NCBI GenBank assembly: GCA_000497125.2
Contig: CM035322.1
Coordinates: forward strand, 1,434,001-1,498,000
DNA: 64,000 nucleotides
Direction: 5' to 3'
DNA from: Spironucleus salmonicida
Lineage: Eukaryota > Fornicata > Diplomonadida > Hexamitidae
In this document: positions 1 to 12,200 of the stretch, in pieces
How the letters are laid out: every line of letters begins with the position of its first letter
Numbering within the stretch: the first letter of the stretch is position 1
The notes under the pieces: model-generated
The model's input: the letters and a program-made list of their open reading frames with translations, nothing else
Told to the model about the DNA's origin: nothing
Databases searched by the model: none
Position numbers and translations under genes: made by a program

Positions 1-22
1 TAAGATACCCATTTAAATTAAA

Positions 23-607
23 ATGACGATATATTATAAAAGATATTATAAATATAATATACGTTTAGTTTAGCAAAGGTCCTAAATTTTGAATTACATT
101 TGTAACATATAATAATATTAAATAATTTAGTAGGGTACACTCATAAATTATCTTATTCATATGGTATATTTTAATTATAAAATAGAAATAATATTTTATT
201 TTAATGATAATTGGATCAATTTTTATTGTTCTATACTTGAATTTTACAGAACCATTACACTTTTGGATTATTACTACTTTATTTAACTTCAAATAGTAAT
301 TTTTGTTACCTATCAGTTTGTACATTTCATTAATCTATGTTCAACATAGTAATTTGCTTGTATAAGCACTTTTATATTGTTTTTCCTAAATATAAATGAT
401 AATTCTTATAAGCTACTCTTACTTAATACAGAAGTCTTTTTCAATTAATAATATCATGACTAATAAATTTTTCGTATTGTATTTGCTAGAATCTTTTTAT
501 CATCACTAAGATTAAAAGATTCAGTTGCTAATAATAAGTTTCCTTATTTAAATTTTGTAAATTTTTCACAATAATATATATTTTTAGTCTACTGGTATGT
601 ATGTTGA
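23..607 (+). CDS. Possible hypothetical membrane protein at window edge
   Basis: A 195-codon frame free of TGA, very rich in Tyr, Phe, Ile, Leu and Gln, with two hydrophobic stretches around residues 88-108 and 116-128. The frame stays open upstream of the ATG to the window edge, so the true start may lie outside. On the opposite strand a frame starting at 325 (MYKLIGNKNY...) also stays open to the edge. It is the in-phase antisense of this one and is closed upstream by TCA codons, so I favour the plus strand. I recognise no family. Either strand, or neither, could be coding. Confidence 0.3.
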
Positions 608-1031
608 TCATATGTTAAAAGTTGGATACCAAATATCATTTTAAACTTTTATACTTGATCATTTATTGATAGAGTAATTATTTAAAAAAAGAAACAATTA
701 TAATATTATAGCTCGTTATACCGTTCAATATTGAATACGTTAAGTTAATATGTCATTAAACATTATTAATTTAAAATAATTAGAATCATAAAAATAAGTA
801 AAATAAGATTGGTCTTAGGATTGTATTTTTTTAATTATAATTTTAGGGTGGCTTAATTATAAGATTAACTTAATGATAATTGATATTTAGGTAAATATAA
901 TTTTAAAATTTTAATCAAAATTTGTCATTCATCAGATATGAATTCTGTAGAAGTTGTAATAAATTTACTTACTCAATTTATTTTACAATTTAGAATATTA
1001 TATAGTTATATATAATACCTATTTCGAAAAA
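608..1031. other. A+T-rich intergenic stretch, no supported gene
   Basis: Strongly A+T-rich. It holds two weak overlapping ORFs: plus 750-941 (63 codons, MSLNII...) and minus 725-928 (67 codons, MTNFDQNF...). Neither has recognisable content, so neither is called. The last part, just before the ATG at 1032, should contain the promoter of the CAF-1 subunit gene; TATATAATACC lies about 15-25 bases upstream of that ATG. Confidence 0.5.
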
Positions 1032-2786
1032 ATGGACACGAACACTTTATTTCTTCATCCAGATGCAATTATATCTAGATCTATAGCATATCACCCATAT
1101 TTAGATATTCTTGCTACTGGTGGTGTTTCACAAGATGAAGGAGCTATTGTATTTTTACATTCGAAGTCATGCCTAAAATAACCATATGTCCATGCTTGTG
1201 TATAACACTTTAACAACTAGTTATAACTTCCGTAATAAGATTCAAGAATACCATCAGCTCCAGAACTTGCGATTCCAATGAATTCTGTTTTATCAATTTC
1301 ATTCAGCCCTTGTGGAAGGTTTTTGGCGGTATTAGGATCAGATCTTACGTCAGAGAAGATTTTTATATACACATTCACTCCTAATGATATAAACCATAAA
1401 AAACTCAAAATTTTCCGCAAATTCGATTTTCCACACCAATTTTCCGAAATTATTTGGTCCCCAGATTCGTCTTATATAGCTGCTGGTACACATGATGGTT
1501 ACTTACTTCTGATTCCTGTGAGGACGAAAATAGCGAACTACAACATTGATTACGATCAGATTAGAACATGTAATAAATAGTTTACAATCAAAGCTTCAAA
1601 CTCGTCGATTTTGGGTATTTCTTGGTCTAGGTGTGGCTTTTTACTTGCTATTTAAAGCTATAATGAGGTCCAAATTTTGATTTGTAAGTAAAATAAAAAT
1701 TCTATTAGTATAAGGAAAGGACAAAAAATTAGTTATATCAGGGAAGATTTTATTGGAGAAGGGATCCAATTTAAAGAAGAATTAACTAACTTCAAAACTG
1801 GTTTAAATATTCCAAAATATCTATTAAATGGCTCTTATTAAAATGTAAATTTTACAAGCCTCTTTTTGAACAGAGGTGCGGAAAAATTTTAAATTGAGTA
1901 GCAAAGTTTACGCACAGTCTATGCAATTGCACTATATAGGAGATAATGCGATTGGAGTCCAGATACGAGTTTTTTAGTACTCCCATGTGGTTAGTTACCT
2001 GTTAAATCTACTGAAAAAGATTTTATCAGTTAAACATTTTGCAGTTACGTTTATACTAAAACTGCAACACACACAGGTGCATAAGATCCTTCAATTGTAC
2101 TTCCCGGACTCCGTTTCCCTTCTACGACTATTAAGTTTTCTCCAGTTCTTTACCAGCTTAACAACGAGAAGTAGAATATCACCGATTTGCCTTATCGTAT
2201 GATTTTTGCTGTAGCTTCTGGATGCGATGTTACCATTTACGATACACAGACATTTACTCCTATAGCACTTTTCTAAGGAGAGTCGTTTTAATCTGATTAT
2301 ATCACTTCGCTATCTTGGGATTTCACAGGGTAGCAGCTATGCGCATTTGGAGCACATTTTTAATTTTAATTTCTGAACTTTTCTCTTCCGATTTACGGTG
2401 TTGATCTTTCAATTTAAGCAGCAAAGCTAGCGTAGGATAGCGAGATCGCTCGTCTAAAGTAAGACTATTGTGTGCGTTATTTAGGATACAGGAAGAAACT
2501 ATAATAATATTCAAATGGTGAACTTGACAAAAAGCCAAATGCACCAACGAAACCAAAAATACCACCTATTTTTGTCAGTCAGAGTGGTTACTAGTAAAAA
2601 TGCAAAATATACGCAGTCAGCGATTACTTTTAGAGCGATATTCAGAGTCAGCCATTGCTACACTTCGAAGTTGGAGAATTGGAGTGGTTGCTCGATCAGA
2701 TAAATGGAGAAACTTAGATATTTAAAGGATCAGAATAAGGTGCGTAGGAAGTAGACGAGAAAGTTGGCGAGAATGTTAAAGAGTGA
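1032..2786 (+). CDS. CHAF1B: Chromatin assembly factor 1 subunit B (p60/Cac2-like WD40 protein)
   Basis: 584 residues. CAF-1 deposits newly made histone H3-H4 on replicating DNA; the B subunit is a WD40 propeller. Visible WD blades include SFSPCGRFLAVLGSD (about residues 86-100), IIWSPDSSYIAAGTHDGYL and ISWSRCGFLLAI. The family signature is near the centre: LPYRMIFAVASGCDVTIYDTQ, closely matching the animal sequence LPYRLVFAVAS..VLLYDTQ, followed by ITSLSWDFTGQQL. The C-terminal part is charged and carries KPNAPTKPKIPPIF, likely disordered. The frame is continuous; the stop is an AGTGAA context. The next gene converges on it 26 bases away. Asf1 or HIRA homologs were considered, but the central signature favours CAF1B. 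Confidence 0.82.
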
Positions 2787-2812
2787 AGGATATGTTAGAA
2801 AGTAAAAATAAA

Positions 2813-3172
2813 TCAGTCAAATCTGAAGGTCCTCTTTGAGTGCTTGTCGACAGGGAATAGGTCAGCATCAATGTTTGTATCGGCCCAAATTCCGGTAACA
2901 TCGTTTTCTAGCTCGTAATGAACAGCTTTCTGCATTTCCTTGGGAAGAGTTTTAGCATTGAATAGTTCCACGTTTTAAGTTCTCACAGCTGGCTGCATAC
3001 CGAATTTTTCACGAGTTTCTGCTGCTACTCTGTGTGTTTCGCTCCATTTCTCACAATAATCTTCACCGTATTTGCTCTCCCAGATTTTTCGGCCTTTCGC
3101 TTCCTGCTCAATTGTATATCTGTGAAATTCCTACGCATCCCAAGCATTTAATGGCTCAGACTTTGGTGGCAT
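2813..3172 (-). CDS. Small conserved-looking soluble protein, possibly axonemal
   Basis: 119 residues, hydrophilic, no membrane segment. N-terminus MPPKSEPLNAWDAQEFHRY, a central KIWESKYGEDYCEKWSETHR block and C-terminus TGIWADTNIDADLFP...KRTFRFD. Short, Trp/Tyr-rich, loop-like proteins of this kind are common among axonemal microtubule inner proteins, which is only a guess here. The gene is G+C-richer than most of the window and its Gln codons are mixed CAG/TAG/TAA. It converges with the CAF1B gene (26 bp between stops) and diverges from the gene at 3248. Confidence 0.7.
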
Positions 3173-3247
3173 TTTTAGGGCTTAAATTGCGGAATGATTT
3201 ATAGCATATAATATTACATTTATAATAAGTTTAGCGTAAAATTCCAA

Positions 3248-3832
3248 ATGATGAAAATTGAAGATGAGATCGATATCGACGAACCCACCATCAACATGGT
3301 TGTGTCGCCGTTGCAAAAATCCTCGCACTTTCTCTCCAAATCCATTGTCACCGAGAACACAAAGTATACTGACTACTTCTAAACGTCCACCAACGACTTG
3401 CACAATATCCTAATTTCGGAAGAGACAAACACCTGCATGAACACTGTCAGCACCAATACCCGCTGGCTTAAAATTGTTCAATAGACTGCTACATTCCTGA
3501 CGATTTTCTTGTAAATTTCGGCGAATTTCACTCGATTTTTTACGAAGTAAAAATACGCCGAGTTCGTCCAGAATGCGGTTGCACTTCTGACGCTGGTTAC
3601 GATTTTGGTGATCTAAAGCCAGATCTTAAATGTCAACCAAAAGCTTTCCGGTTACGTTAAACAAGCGACCTACGACGTTGGCGTGGTATCGTTCTTAGCG
3701 CTACATGTAGTCCTGTTTGGTTATGGTTTTAGTAGCAAAATTGAGGTGATTGCCAGTGGATTTTGCCTGGCAAGCTTTTTGCCTCTGGGGGTTGCGGTGG
3801 CAGCCGGTGTAGTGATCATGAAGCGCGAGTGA
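3248..3832 (+). CDS. Small membrane protein, unrecognised
   Basis: 194 residues beginning MMKIEDEIDIDEPT. The first 80 residues are soluble (SKSIVTENTKYTDYF). Hydrophobic segments follow: about 82-96 (TATFLTIFLQISANF), 110-124 (AVALLTLVTILVIQS), 142-160 (VGVVSFLALHVVLFGYGF) and 168-188 (GFCLASFLPLGVAVAAGVVIM). The last ends with a short KRE tail. This looks like a four-pass or hairpin membrane protein. The sequence is clearly richer in G+C than the neighbouring gene at 3902, and it uses ACC, GTG and CTG codons freely. The stop lies in AGTGAT. No family recognised. Confidence 0.65.
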
Positions 3833-3901
3833 TTTAGACTAAATTTAGCTTTGTAATTAATATATTATAATACTAGTATTATAATAAAATTGGAAATTTT
3901 A

Positions 3902-4516
3902 ATGCGAGCACTAGACGAGGATTCCTCTGACATTGTGCTGCCATATAATAGTGGAAACTAGCCTGACAGCTTTAATGAATAATTGAAAGAAAATAGAAGC
4001 CTAACATAAGATTTTACCTAGCCTACAGTAAATTATACTTAGTATAAATCTGAATACCCCAGTATGCCAAAATAAAGCTAGTTTAATGTATCAAAATTTA
4101 TAGATGATGAGTAGCTAGGGAATCCGTACCCTAGATTGACAGGGATATTTCTACTTGTATTTAGAATTATAGTTTTAGTTTCCTTTGTTTTTTAAATAAT
4201 TGGTTATTTTATGTAATTCTTTTTTCATAAAGTTTATTCAGAGATCGTATTTATAATAATTTAGCTTTTTATACTCAGTTTTATTTTAATTGGATAGTTC
4301 TAAGTCAACATAGTAAAATAAATCATATTTTAAAAAGTCAAATTTTTGACAACGGAACTCGGAATAATTATTTACTTTATAATAAACATGATGTTATATA
4401 ACTACAATTTTTTATCTATTGTTCCAGTTGTTGCGTCTTTGTTAATGATTGTTAGTATAATATCAACAATATCGTTATTAGTATTATTTTTACTCGTTAT
4501 TATTTTAAGAAAGTGA
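3902..4516 (+). CDS. Small four-TM membrane protein, unrecognised
   Basis: 204 residues. The N-terminal 75 residues are soluble and acidic (MRALDEDSSDIVLPYNSGNQ). Four hydrophobic stretches follow, near 77-95 (TGIFLLVFRIIVLVSFVF), 108-130, 148-165 and 172-200 (PVVASLLMIVSIISTISLL), with a final LRK. The layout, a cytosolic acidic tail plus four helices, recalls small ER/Golgi and ciliary membrane proteins, but I cannot name a family. It is unusually A+T-rich beside the G+C-richer gene just upstream, 69 bp away on the same strand. The stop is an AGTGAT context. Confidence 0.65.
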
Positions 4517-4570
4517 TTTAGGTATTATCAATATTATATATTAAATTGCTAGAATTTAGAAAAATAATAA

Positions 4571-7500
4571 ATGTTTCTAAATGAATATGTTAAATATTCA
4601 AGATAGTCATAAATAAGCCCAGAAAGCCCATAAGGACTCTTTATTTTTATTACAGAATTATTCAGTTTTTAATTACCAACGTAAGTTGTCCCATCTTAGA
4701 CAACACCTTTAACTATATACCTTAAATTTTTCAACAAATTGCATACCTCAAATATCTTGTTTTCATAAAAATATGAATTTACAATAAGGCCTGCAAAAAT
4801 TGTACTTAAACTTCCCATTATGACGGTATTATCATAAAATGATGAGTTGTATATGCAGGTTCATTTGTTATGTGGATAATCTTAATCCATAATTTCAACT
4901 TTTAATTTTCCTATGAAATAAACCAACGATATATCATCTATTTTAACAGGATAATTAGAGGAGTAGGAATTTCATTCAAAAAATGCAAAACTACGGGGTG
5001 TAATTGCATCGCACTAACTATTGTCATATCCGCCAAACTTTATATTTAATTGCAATGAACCGCCTAATTTTTTAATTTAACAAGGTTGGTATAAATTTAA
5101 TATGTCTGATTCCGAACATTGGATTAATGCAACTATGATCAATAAACCAAGAAACAAGCCATTTTATAAAGTAAAGCTACAAGATTATGCAGTTGTATTC
5201 AGCAATTTTAACAGAAGAATTGGATTAGAGTCTCTCCACAATGATATTAAAGATGCAGTAATAGATAGCCTGGTTCAAGCTGTAGAACTAGCGAACGATG
5301 TGAACATTGACAGACAAAGTATTTCGTTCAATATAGACAGATATATACTACAAGTTACTTCCCACACTGGCCTAATGCCATTAACAAAAAAATAATTTTA
5401 GGTCACAAACAAGCCCCATCAAACAAATTTTGACGCAAATGCATACGATTTATTTAGCTCAAAATCGGATGTTTTCACATTTTCTAGTTCATCTAGCCTT
5501 GTTTTTGAATTCGTAGTCTAGCTCTCTATTTTCATAGGTGGTGCATCCTCACAATAAATTATAGAGCCGTTTTAAGATGCTTTAACTTATACAATTTGCT
5601 GGGGAACTTGGAGTCATGACAGTGGATAAAAAGTTAATTTAAACTAGTAAAAACCATTTTCTGAGAATGCTTTGCTCAAAATAGAGGATTTGGATGCATA
5701 AATCCATATTATTATAGAGTCAGAGCCATAATAAAAAGCTGATACGAGCAATCTTATTAATATAGAGTTAGTTCCTCCAGAAATCTATTTCTAGGATAAG
5801 GAAAAGGAGCAAATTTTCAATAATATGATTGAGTTTGATTCGCAAGAATTCAATGAGATCAAGTTTATTGAAAATGCACATGTTTAAATTACTGAAACAA
5901 CTCAAATCTAGCACCTTTAGGCATAAAAACAATATCCAGTTTCAGCAAAACTAAGAGTTTACTCATTCCAGCCGTTGATTTAAAACTATTTTAGGGATAC
6001 AGTAAAAATACGTTTTTTCGCTCGGTCAAGCTAAAATGAGATTCTATAATAAGATTCGAGCTATACAGATATCACATTTTCCAATCAAATAACAATTGAT
6101 TTATTTTCTAATTTCAAAGGTGTAATGACTTCTTTATATGTTTAGTTAATAGATAGAATTGACGGAATTGATTACGTTATTGGATAGTAAAAAATTCCTA
6201 TATCGAATACACAAATTCTTGAAAAATGTAAAGCCGATGCATTTATTTAAGATAGAAATAATTAATTTTCTTAACATGTTTTGGATGAAAATTTCTTTGA
6301 CTTATTGATTTTAGAAGCCGTAGGAGATAGTTATTTTGATTAAGAACCACCTGAAATTGCCGTTCTATAGATTTAAATATAGCTAATCAATAGTTAATAT
6401 GCAAATTATGATAATTTAGAGGACAAGGGAAATATAATGACTTAATAAGAACTTTTCCAAGCAGCTGTCCTAAAAAAACTAGGTGATTATGAAAAATATT
6501 TGGTTTATTAATAAACAATTAAAAATGCATTTTTTACTCCTTAAAGAATGCTCGCTATTAGCAAAATTGGATAAAATTCTATATATCGTCACTATGTAAT
6601 TTAAAATAATTAAGAACTACTTTTGGACATTTTATATGATTTGAAATTAAACCACAAAAATGTATACAAGCTTTCACTAATATCTCCGGATCCATTATAG
6701 GTTTCAGCGGTGAATTTCACTATTTCATTCGAAAAATTAAATTAATTCGAGAATATAGGAAATATTGAGGATTTAAAACTTAAATTTTCATTATCTTCAC
6801 CTAAAAAAGTTTTATTCTCACGTATAAAATTTGTATTTTCTCTGCATTTTAATGATCAAAATTTAGGCCATATTCACGTTGTATTTGATGTAGTAAAACC
6901 TTTAAAAAGTTTCTCCTAAATATCATTTTTAATTGCTTTCCCTTATAAAAATTAATAAACAAAAACAATTATTATACGTCGCTTAGGACCAGATTTTATA
7001 CTAATTTCACCGAATTGTAATGGAATCTTTCTGCCTAATTTAGAAGAAATAAACAGTAAAAAATCAATTTAAAATTATCATATTTATAACTAGAATAATT
7101 TATTGGATATAAACATTAATGTTATGATAAAAGAACAATTTGAATTTATTTTAGTTGAGTTCACTCCTGAAATTTTAAACTAGTTTTAGAAAACTACAAC
7201 AAAATTAGTATTAAAAAGTTAAGACTTTAGTGTTGATTTGAATATATCTTTAATGAATTATTGTGATGTATAATGCGAAACCGGAGATATGTTGTAAATT
7301 CCAAAATTTTCAGAAAAGAAATTGTTCTCTTATCCTCCACATGATTCTGGATCTATTAGAATTTTATCAATTTAAAAGCAATATGTGCGTAGTATTGATC
7401 CAAAATATCTAGTTGATATTATACCCTAGGAATCAACCAAAATTATAAAAAAGTATTTCTTGAAATCTAAAGGAAATGATTTAAAATACTTAATTTATAG

Positions 7501-7702
7501 TGATCATATGGGGGATATTTAAAGTTATTCAGAATTTCCAAGCTTAGTAAGAACCAGAAAATGTCGTATTTCAGACGAAGGGTGGATGATACCTATTCAG
7601 ATAAATATGGCATGTTCAAATCATCGATAGTCATTGCGAATATATGTTGTTTCTTAATCTATGTTTATGGGATATTTTTTATTGGAGATTTAGTGGGAGT
7701 GA
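4571..7702 (+). CDS. Large protein of unknown function (1043 residues)
   Basis: One continuous frame of 1044 codons, starting MFLNEYVKYS and ending YFLLEIQWE. There is no membrane segment or signal peptide. The sequence alternates short beta-like stretches (YFLPL, KFVFSLHFND, ILVEFTPEIL) with long Gln/Asn/Ser linkers. The N-terminal half has FYKVKLQDYAVVFSNFNRR, and the centre has a run of acidic residues near VGDSYFDQEPPEIAV. C2-like or Ig-like beta domains in a ciliary scaffold such as nephrocystin-4 are a possible reading, but I could not match any signature. The stop lies in AGTGAA and is only one base from the stop of the convergent kinase gene. Confidence 0.75.
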
Positions 7703-7703
7703 A

Positions 7704-8855
7704 TCATTTAAAATACTAAATTAGTTTTTGAATAATTCTATCCTTTTAATTAACAGGATTTTCAAAATATATGATTATTTATTCTATCATATAATCGAAA
7801 AATTTAAAAATTTTTTATGGAACTTCAGCATAAATATCTTTTACCAAAACTACAAATTTAATACTTTTTGTTTTTAGGATACGAATAAGTGATAAGACAA
7901 ATTTATAATCCGAAAACTAGTCTACTATAATAACGTAATTTCTAATATCAGTAGTTATATATTAAACACTTCTAAAATCAAAAATTTTATCTCCAATTAG
8001 CTTTTCAAGCATACAACTTCCTAAAATTCCTACAATTATGTTTGCATAATTATTAATATCAATTCGACTATATTAATAATATTATGCAAGAATTTCTTCC
8101 GGATTAAGTCTAGCACTAGATTTTTACTATATCATGGACCTTATTAAATTGCTATAGAACTGTGGTATAATATGAACAAAATCTTTATTTCCTGTTTACT
8201 TGAATTACATTAAAGCAATTTCTCTTTAATTAGCAAATGGAGCTTCCCCAAATATTAAAAAATAGAGCACACAACCAGCTGCCCAAATATCTACTGAAAA
8301 TGTGTGTTCACCTTCTTACTATTCAGGTGACTAATATTCTCGTGTACCAGACATCTACTAAAGTAATGATTAACTAGAATATTCAGAACAACCAAAGTCT
8401 GCTAGTTTCAATTATAGTCTTTAGTTTTCATAGTTAAAAAGTACATTTGCAGGTTTAATATCTTTATGACAAATTCTAAGCTTGTGTAGATTTGCAAGCG
8501 CATTCATAAGTTAAATCATAATTTCATCGATGAGTGCATAAGTGAAGAGATAATTTTTAGAGTCTTAAAACTATTATAGGATAGTTTCTACGGTTCCAAA
8601 GTTACAGTATTCCATAATTATACAAAAGTAATTATCATACTAAAAATGATTTATTACCTTAACTGCACCATCAAATTAAACATTTTTCTGAAGATTGACT
8701 TCTAAAATAGCATCATTTAAAAAATCCGGAATATGCTCAAATATTTTGATCATTTTCAATGCATAATATTAATTTTCATATAATACTAGGTAAACAGTAC
8801 CAACTGCACCTTACCCTAGCTACTTAATAATTTAATAATTTTACAATGATGTCAT
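7704..8855 (-). CDS. Serine/threonine protein kinase
   Basis: 383 residues with a complete catalytic domain at residues 8-270. The glycine loop is GQGAVGTVY (14-22), the ATP lysine is in YALK (K34), the catalytic loop is HKDIKPAN (130-137, HKD where most kinases have HRD), DFG is at 153-155 and the APE motif appears as SPE (176-178). WAAGCVLYFLIFGEAPF is the usual helix F/G region. The DIKPAN and ADFGCS motifs suit the NEK/STE side of the kinome; NEK-type kinases are heavily expanded in diplomonads. After the domain come about 110 residues rich in Ile and Lys with no recognised domain. The downstream ATG was chosen because it gives the intact glycine loop. Confidence 0.85.
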
Positions 8856-8905
8856 TTTGATATTAGTTTTAATTTTTCATTATATTAAATATATTATTCG
8901 TAACC

Positions 8906-9115
8906 TCATTTTTTCTTTCCATTAATGATTTCACGGGCAGGAAAACGATGTTCTTCTCCAGTTACGAAGTTATAAGTTCCATCTATTTTCTAAAAGTAGT
9001 AATTACAAGCTCCAAAACTAATTAAGGGGGGTTATTAACTGAGTTATAACACGAAGAATTTAGGTGATCAAAAATTTGCATTTTCTTCTGAGGAAGGAAT
9101 ATAACTTGTCAGCAT
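8906..9115 (-). CDS. Possible very short gene with disrupted reading frame
   Basis: Reading leftward, the last 38 codons are protein-like: ISFGACNYYFQKIDG, then YNFVTGEEHRFPAREIIN, ending GKKK and TGA at 8906. Upstream in the same frame an in-frame TGA follows MLTSYIPSSEENANF. A second frame, from the ATG at 9081, reads MQIFDHLNSSCYNSVNNPP and would join the downstream part if the G run at 9026-9031 (C run on this strand) had one more base. The span 8906-9081 is exactly one base short of a whole number of codons. This could be a sequencing or assembly indel, a programmed shift, or a decayed gene. The short TGEEHRFPA style recalls axonemal inner proteins. Confidence 0.35.
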
Positions 9116-9209
9116 AACGGGAGTGTCTTTAAAATTTAATTTAGTCTAAATAATACATTAGAATTTAGTTAAAATAGTTTCAAAAAATTTAATCTATTAG
9201 GTTTGTGAA

Positions 9210-12200
9210 ATGCAATATGAGATTCCTTTATTTTAGTAAGATAACTCGAAACTTACAAGTGTAGATAATTATTATGATATAACTCAATATACTGAAATAT
9301 AACTTGACACTCTTGATGCCAAATAATATTAACCTATAAATCTTAGTGAAGGATGTACTTATTATGAAAATATTGCGTTTAGATTGTCAAATACTTATAG
9401 TAATGTGTTTAACTCAATAGAAATATAAGAAATTTTTAATGGTGCGGTAAATTTATATTTATAATAATCAAGATATGACTGGTATGTGCTAGAAGGTTTT
9501 GAAGAATTATTTACTGTTAGTGTTAAAATAGTATAAGATATAAATTAATACTTATACAAGTGTAAGTTTTACTATGGAGATTTCGATGTTAAAATTATTA
9601 GACCAGAATAAAAAGCGGATATCAGTTAGTTTATTCGATTTCGATAAGAGTATATTCCTTGTTTATAGTTAATGTAAATATTATTCTAATATTATACATT
9701 CTTAATGAATAATGCGTTAAATAATATTTATTATGAGGATTACAATGATTTTTAGTTTATGATAATGCAAAAAGTATTGCTTCTTGATGATTAGCTAAAA
9801 ATTGATGAATATACACGTTTAATTAATAGCTGTAATCTATTAAATATTACTGCATCTTAATAATTTTTACTTTTTAAATAGGTTTATCCTGGATTATGCA
9901 AAATGCTTTATGTAGACCTATTAAGGTAATTTTTTGATATTACTATTACTAAAGCCCATAGAATGTTTACTGTTTAATTTTAAAAATTTATTGCTGAAGA
10001 GAATATATTCATGTTATAAAATCTGGAAGGATTATTAACGCCTCCGTAAATTAATTATATAAGTAATGAGCTTGAAATTTTAATTCCATTTAATAAAGGA
10101 ATATCTTCTAAAGAAGACTTTAATAAATAAATATCATAAACTTCTTCTTCTGTTTAAGAAGATGTACGTAAGAAAAATTTATCTTTATTAACATTTTTAC
10201 GTTAATTGCATTTTATGGAATTTCAGGAAGATCATTATGATAAATTTCCAATTCATATTAATATTTAATTTATTTAGAAAGTTATTGATAACAAAGATTA
10301 TTTAATAACTGAGCCTTCTTTAGATTATGCAGTAGAATAACTAACAATATTTTTAAACAATATTTTGTATATGGTGCAAGATTTTTCATTTTAAGATTTT
10401 TATTCTTATGCTTAAAAGTAGGACATTGATTATTTATAAAGAATAAAGGAAGAAATTAATATTCTTTTTAATAATTTACCTTCTGAATAGCAATCTAATT
10501 TTTCTTATATTACAGATTAAATCTAGTTGATAACATATGAAATAGATATACCAGATTTTAAACTACTAACATATAAAATTCAATCAATATTAAGTATGTC
10601 AGTAGATATCATCATAGATAATTTTTCTTTGGATGACGAGTTAAATCAAATTGATTTATTTTATAAAGATGGATTTTTAAAATAAATTTAAGAACTTACA
10701 ACTAATTTATCTGCTAATACAAAAAGCATTAATTAGTTAATTTCTACAGGTAAAATTTAAGATGTGAATTTAACTGATGTGTATTTTGTTGAATTATACA
10801 ACCAAGTCATTTAAAATAAATAATTTTTACCAGATATAAATTTTACTGATCTATTGGATGTTTTGGAATTTAAGATTAGTGTCAAAAAAGCCTTTACATA
10901 TTTATTCTAGGACAACTTATTTTATTATTGTTTTAATATTGATACTGGATAATTGGATAGTTTCTTTAGTAAATTTGAGAAATAGTGCTACTCAATTGCA
11001 TAATCAAAAATGCTTTAAATAATGCTAGATTTTTCGTAGTCAATAATTGATAATATGCGTATATTCTTATAGCTTTTTATGTACTTTGAAACTAAGCCAT
11101 TACATTTCCATAAAATATTCGATATTCAAAATATTTTCACTAAACACTAATTCAAAGTATTTTATCATCGAATTTTTGATTGGTTCTTTAATTTTTTATA
11201 AAAAGTTGTATCTACATTTGGATCAGAAATACCTTCGTTATAGTAAATTGAAAAAACTTATCTTTTTATGAAGGAACTAAATGATATAGAAGCTTCTTAT
11301 GGGAATAAGATATAAGATGAAGATTATCCAGATAACTTTTAATACTATAAGTTAGCAGAAGTAGGTTAAATCTTAAATAAAAAAGTATAATAATATTTTT
11401 CTTTACTAAATGAAATAGAAATGGATGAAATTGATAAAGTATTCTTAGTAATTGTTGCAACGCATAAAATTGGTTGCGTTGTTCTTACAAAACTTAATGT
11501 AATCCATTTGAGATCATAAGCATATTTACACTATTTACAAAGTATTAATCTTTCAATTATTAGTTTATCATCGAAAGTTACAATTTTAGTATAAAATATT
11601 TTATTTACCGGAGAACTCGATAAAGTAGACATATATATAGACCTTGGAATTGAATTTGAGTAATTAGACTATGATGTCGAAAATAAGTTTGAAATTGATT
11701 TTTTCACAGAGATTTAAAAACATTCAAAATTAGTACTTCACACAGATAATTTTAACTAATCATAGGAGAAAAATATACTTGATGATCATTTGATGAAACA
11801 TTTATTAAATGATAAGAATAAAAAAGATGAAATGGTATTTTTAATTTATTTAAGAAAAATTATCTTTATTATAAAAGAAATATTATAGCTATCATTTATA
11901 AAAGATTAATGGTATAGTTGTTTTTCAATTATTTAGAAGAATGATTTTAGTAATGATTAATCTTTCTTAGGAACAATAAAATACTATTATGAAAATCTGA
12001 CATTAGTTTATACAACAATGATATTCGCGTATCTTAATAATGCATTATTACTAAAGTAAAAAGATGTACCTATACGATTTATGAAAATTGATTGTCTTAG
12101 ATCTATATCAATGAAATTTTTGCTTTCTATTCAAAACTTGAGATTAAATTGGAGTTAGTTTTAAAATTTTTTATTTAGTTAGTCGATTAATTTTACAGAG

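Noticed and set aside
1-325. Minus-strand frame from 325 to the window edge
   Set aside because: It is the in-phase antisense of the longer plus frame and is closed upstream by TCA codons; kept only as an alternative to the low-confidence plus ORF.
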